DNA from: Sulfurimonas sp.
GTDB lineage: Bacteria > Campylobacterota > Campylobacteria > Campylobacterales > Sulfurimonadaceae
Direction: 5' to 3'
Assembly (NCBI GenBank): GCA_015663215.1
Contig: DQSP01000151.1
Coordinates: 1-6,380, forward strand
DNA: 6,380 nucleotides
The position numbers and the translations under genes are program-made. Of this stretch, positions 5,652 through 6,380 are shown one piece after another. The notes under the pieces were generated by a model, which was given only the letters and a program-made list of their open reading frames with translations, was not told the DNA's origin and ran no database searches. The number at the start of each line of letters is the position of its first letter. The first letter of the stretch is position 1.

Positions 5652-6380
5652 ATGAAACTTAGTGAAATCGCACAACTTATAGGTGCTGAGTTCACTGGAG
5701 ATGATAAAGAAATCACTTCAATGAACACTCTCTCAGATGCAAGTGCAACAGAAATCTCTTTTGTTGCAAATGTCAAATACATAAAAGAAATCTCCTCATC
5801 AAACGCAGCTGCAATCATCTGTGATATAAAAACAAAAGATAAAGTTCCATCTACTTCAATAGCCTTAGTTGTTGATGCTCCTTATTGGGAAATGGCAACC
5901 TTAACTGCTAAGTTTGCTCCTTTGCTCGAAGATAGCAGTGCTGCTAAAGCAATAATAGGTGAGGGCAGTAATGTATCTACTAAAGCTGAAATAGCTAATG
6001 GTGCAAAAGTTGGAAAGAACTGCAACATTATGGCTGGCGTTTATATTGGCTCACAAGCTATTATCGGTGATAATACAATACTTTATCCTAATGTCGTGAT
6101 TTATAGAGACTGTAAGGTCGGTAGTAACTGTGTTATTCATGCTGGAACAGTTGTAGGTAGTGATGGTTTTGGTTTTGCCTCTGATAAAATGGGTATGCAT
6201 AAAAAAATCTATCATATCGGTAATGTTGTTATAGAAGATGATGTTGAGATTGGATCAAACACTTCTATAGATAGAGCAGTATTTTCTACTACATATGTTA
6301 AACAGGGTGCAAGACTTGATAACCTTGTGCATGTAGCCCATAACTGTGAAATAGGCGAATATAGTGTAATAGCAGGACAA
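5652..6380 (+). CDS. lpxD: UDP-3-O-acyl-glucosamine N-acyltransferase, C-terminus outside the window
   Basis: LpxD transfers an (R)-3-hydroxyacyl chain from acyl carrier protein to the 2-amino group of UDP-3-O-acyl-glucosamine, the third step of lipid A synthesis, in the cytoplasm. The frame is open from ATG 5652 to the edge (243 codons); from the usual 315-340-residue length, about 75-100 residues are missing. Residues 1 to about 95 form the uridine-binding N-terminal domain, where F37, N40 and Y43 in ISFVANVKY keep the F-x2-N-x2-Y spacing of the uracil-binding residues known from the Chlamydia enzyme. From about 100 a left-handed beta-helix of hexapeptide repeats begins (IGEGSNV, VGKNCNI, IGSQAII, IGDNTIL). 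DGFGF (171-175) is a family signature, and H230 in VAHNCEIG matches the catalytic histidine (E. coli H239). The gene starts 6 bases after ilvH, with GAGAGA (5637-5642) as a likely ribosome binding site, so it should share the ilvBH transcript. Confidence 0.95.
   Translation, partial: MKLSEIAQLIGAEFTGDDKEITSMNTLSDASATEISFVANVKYIKEISSSNAAAIICDIKTKDKVPSTSIALVVDAPYWEMATLTAKFAPLLEDSSAAKAIIGEGSNVSTKAEIANGAKVGKNCNIMAGVYIGSQAIIGDNTILYPNVVIYRDCKVGSNCVIHAGTVVGSDGFGFASDKMGMHKKIYHIGNVVIEDDVEIGSNTSIDRAVFSTTYVKQGARLDNLVHVAHNCEIGEYSVIAGQ

Noticed and set aside
5448..5818. Two overlapping - strand open frames (5448-5675 and 5594-5818) opposite ilvH and lpxD
   Set aside because: Both are shadows of ilvH and the start of lpxD. 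The lpxD frame is confirmed by its F-N-Y uridine motif and hexapeptide repeats.

Overview
The window is an AT-rich, tightly packed stretch of bacterial chromosome with every gene on the + strand. It most likely comes from a Campylobacterota (epsilonproteobacterial) genome, perhaps a Sulfurimonas-like one. Two things point there: the order ilvB-ilvH-lpxD, which I recall from Campylobacter jejuni, and an ilvB promoter with a clear TATAAT box but no recognisable -35 box, as is usual for the housekeeping sigma factor of that group. The partial lpxD shows a Gram-negative cell that makes lipid A. The genus is a guess from gene order and protein style; no ribosomal RNA or marker gene is present.

Layout: (1) 20-1225, ilvA, threonine ammonia-lyase with one C-terminal ACT domain, starting at TTG. 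(2) 1230-3356, a 708-residue protein of unknown function with an N-terminal seven-bladed WD40-type propeller and a C-terminal helical region; it begins 4 bases after ilvA and is probably co-transcribed with it. (3) 3357-3471, the only real intergenic gap, with a stem-loop at its left edge, a T tract, a probable promoter, a 16-bp palindrome and a strong ribosome binding site. (4) 3472-5169, ilvB, acetolactate synthase catalytic subunit. (5) 5169-5645, ilvH, its regulatory subunit, overlapping ilvB by one base. (6) 5652 to the right edge, lpxD, lacking its C-terminus because the window ends.

The ilv genes cover the entry to branched-chain amino acid synthesis: IlvA makes 2-oxobutyrate from threonine, and the IlvBH holoenzyme condenses pyruvate with 2-oxobutyrate (isoleucine branch) or a second pyruvate (valine/leucine branch). 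lpxD, six bases after ilvH, belongs to lipid A synthesis and appears to share the ilvBH transcript.

The least explained item is the WD40/helical protein. Its C-terminal half can be laid out by eye as four tandem units of about 84-85 residues, giving a propeller-plus-alpha-solenoid architecture. I see no mobile element, CRISPR array, tRNA, rRNA or riboswitch.
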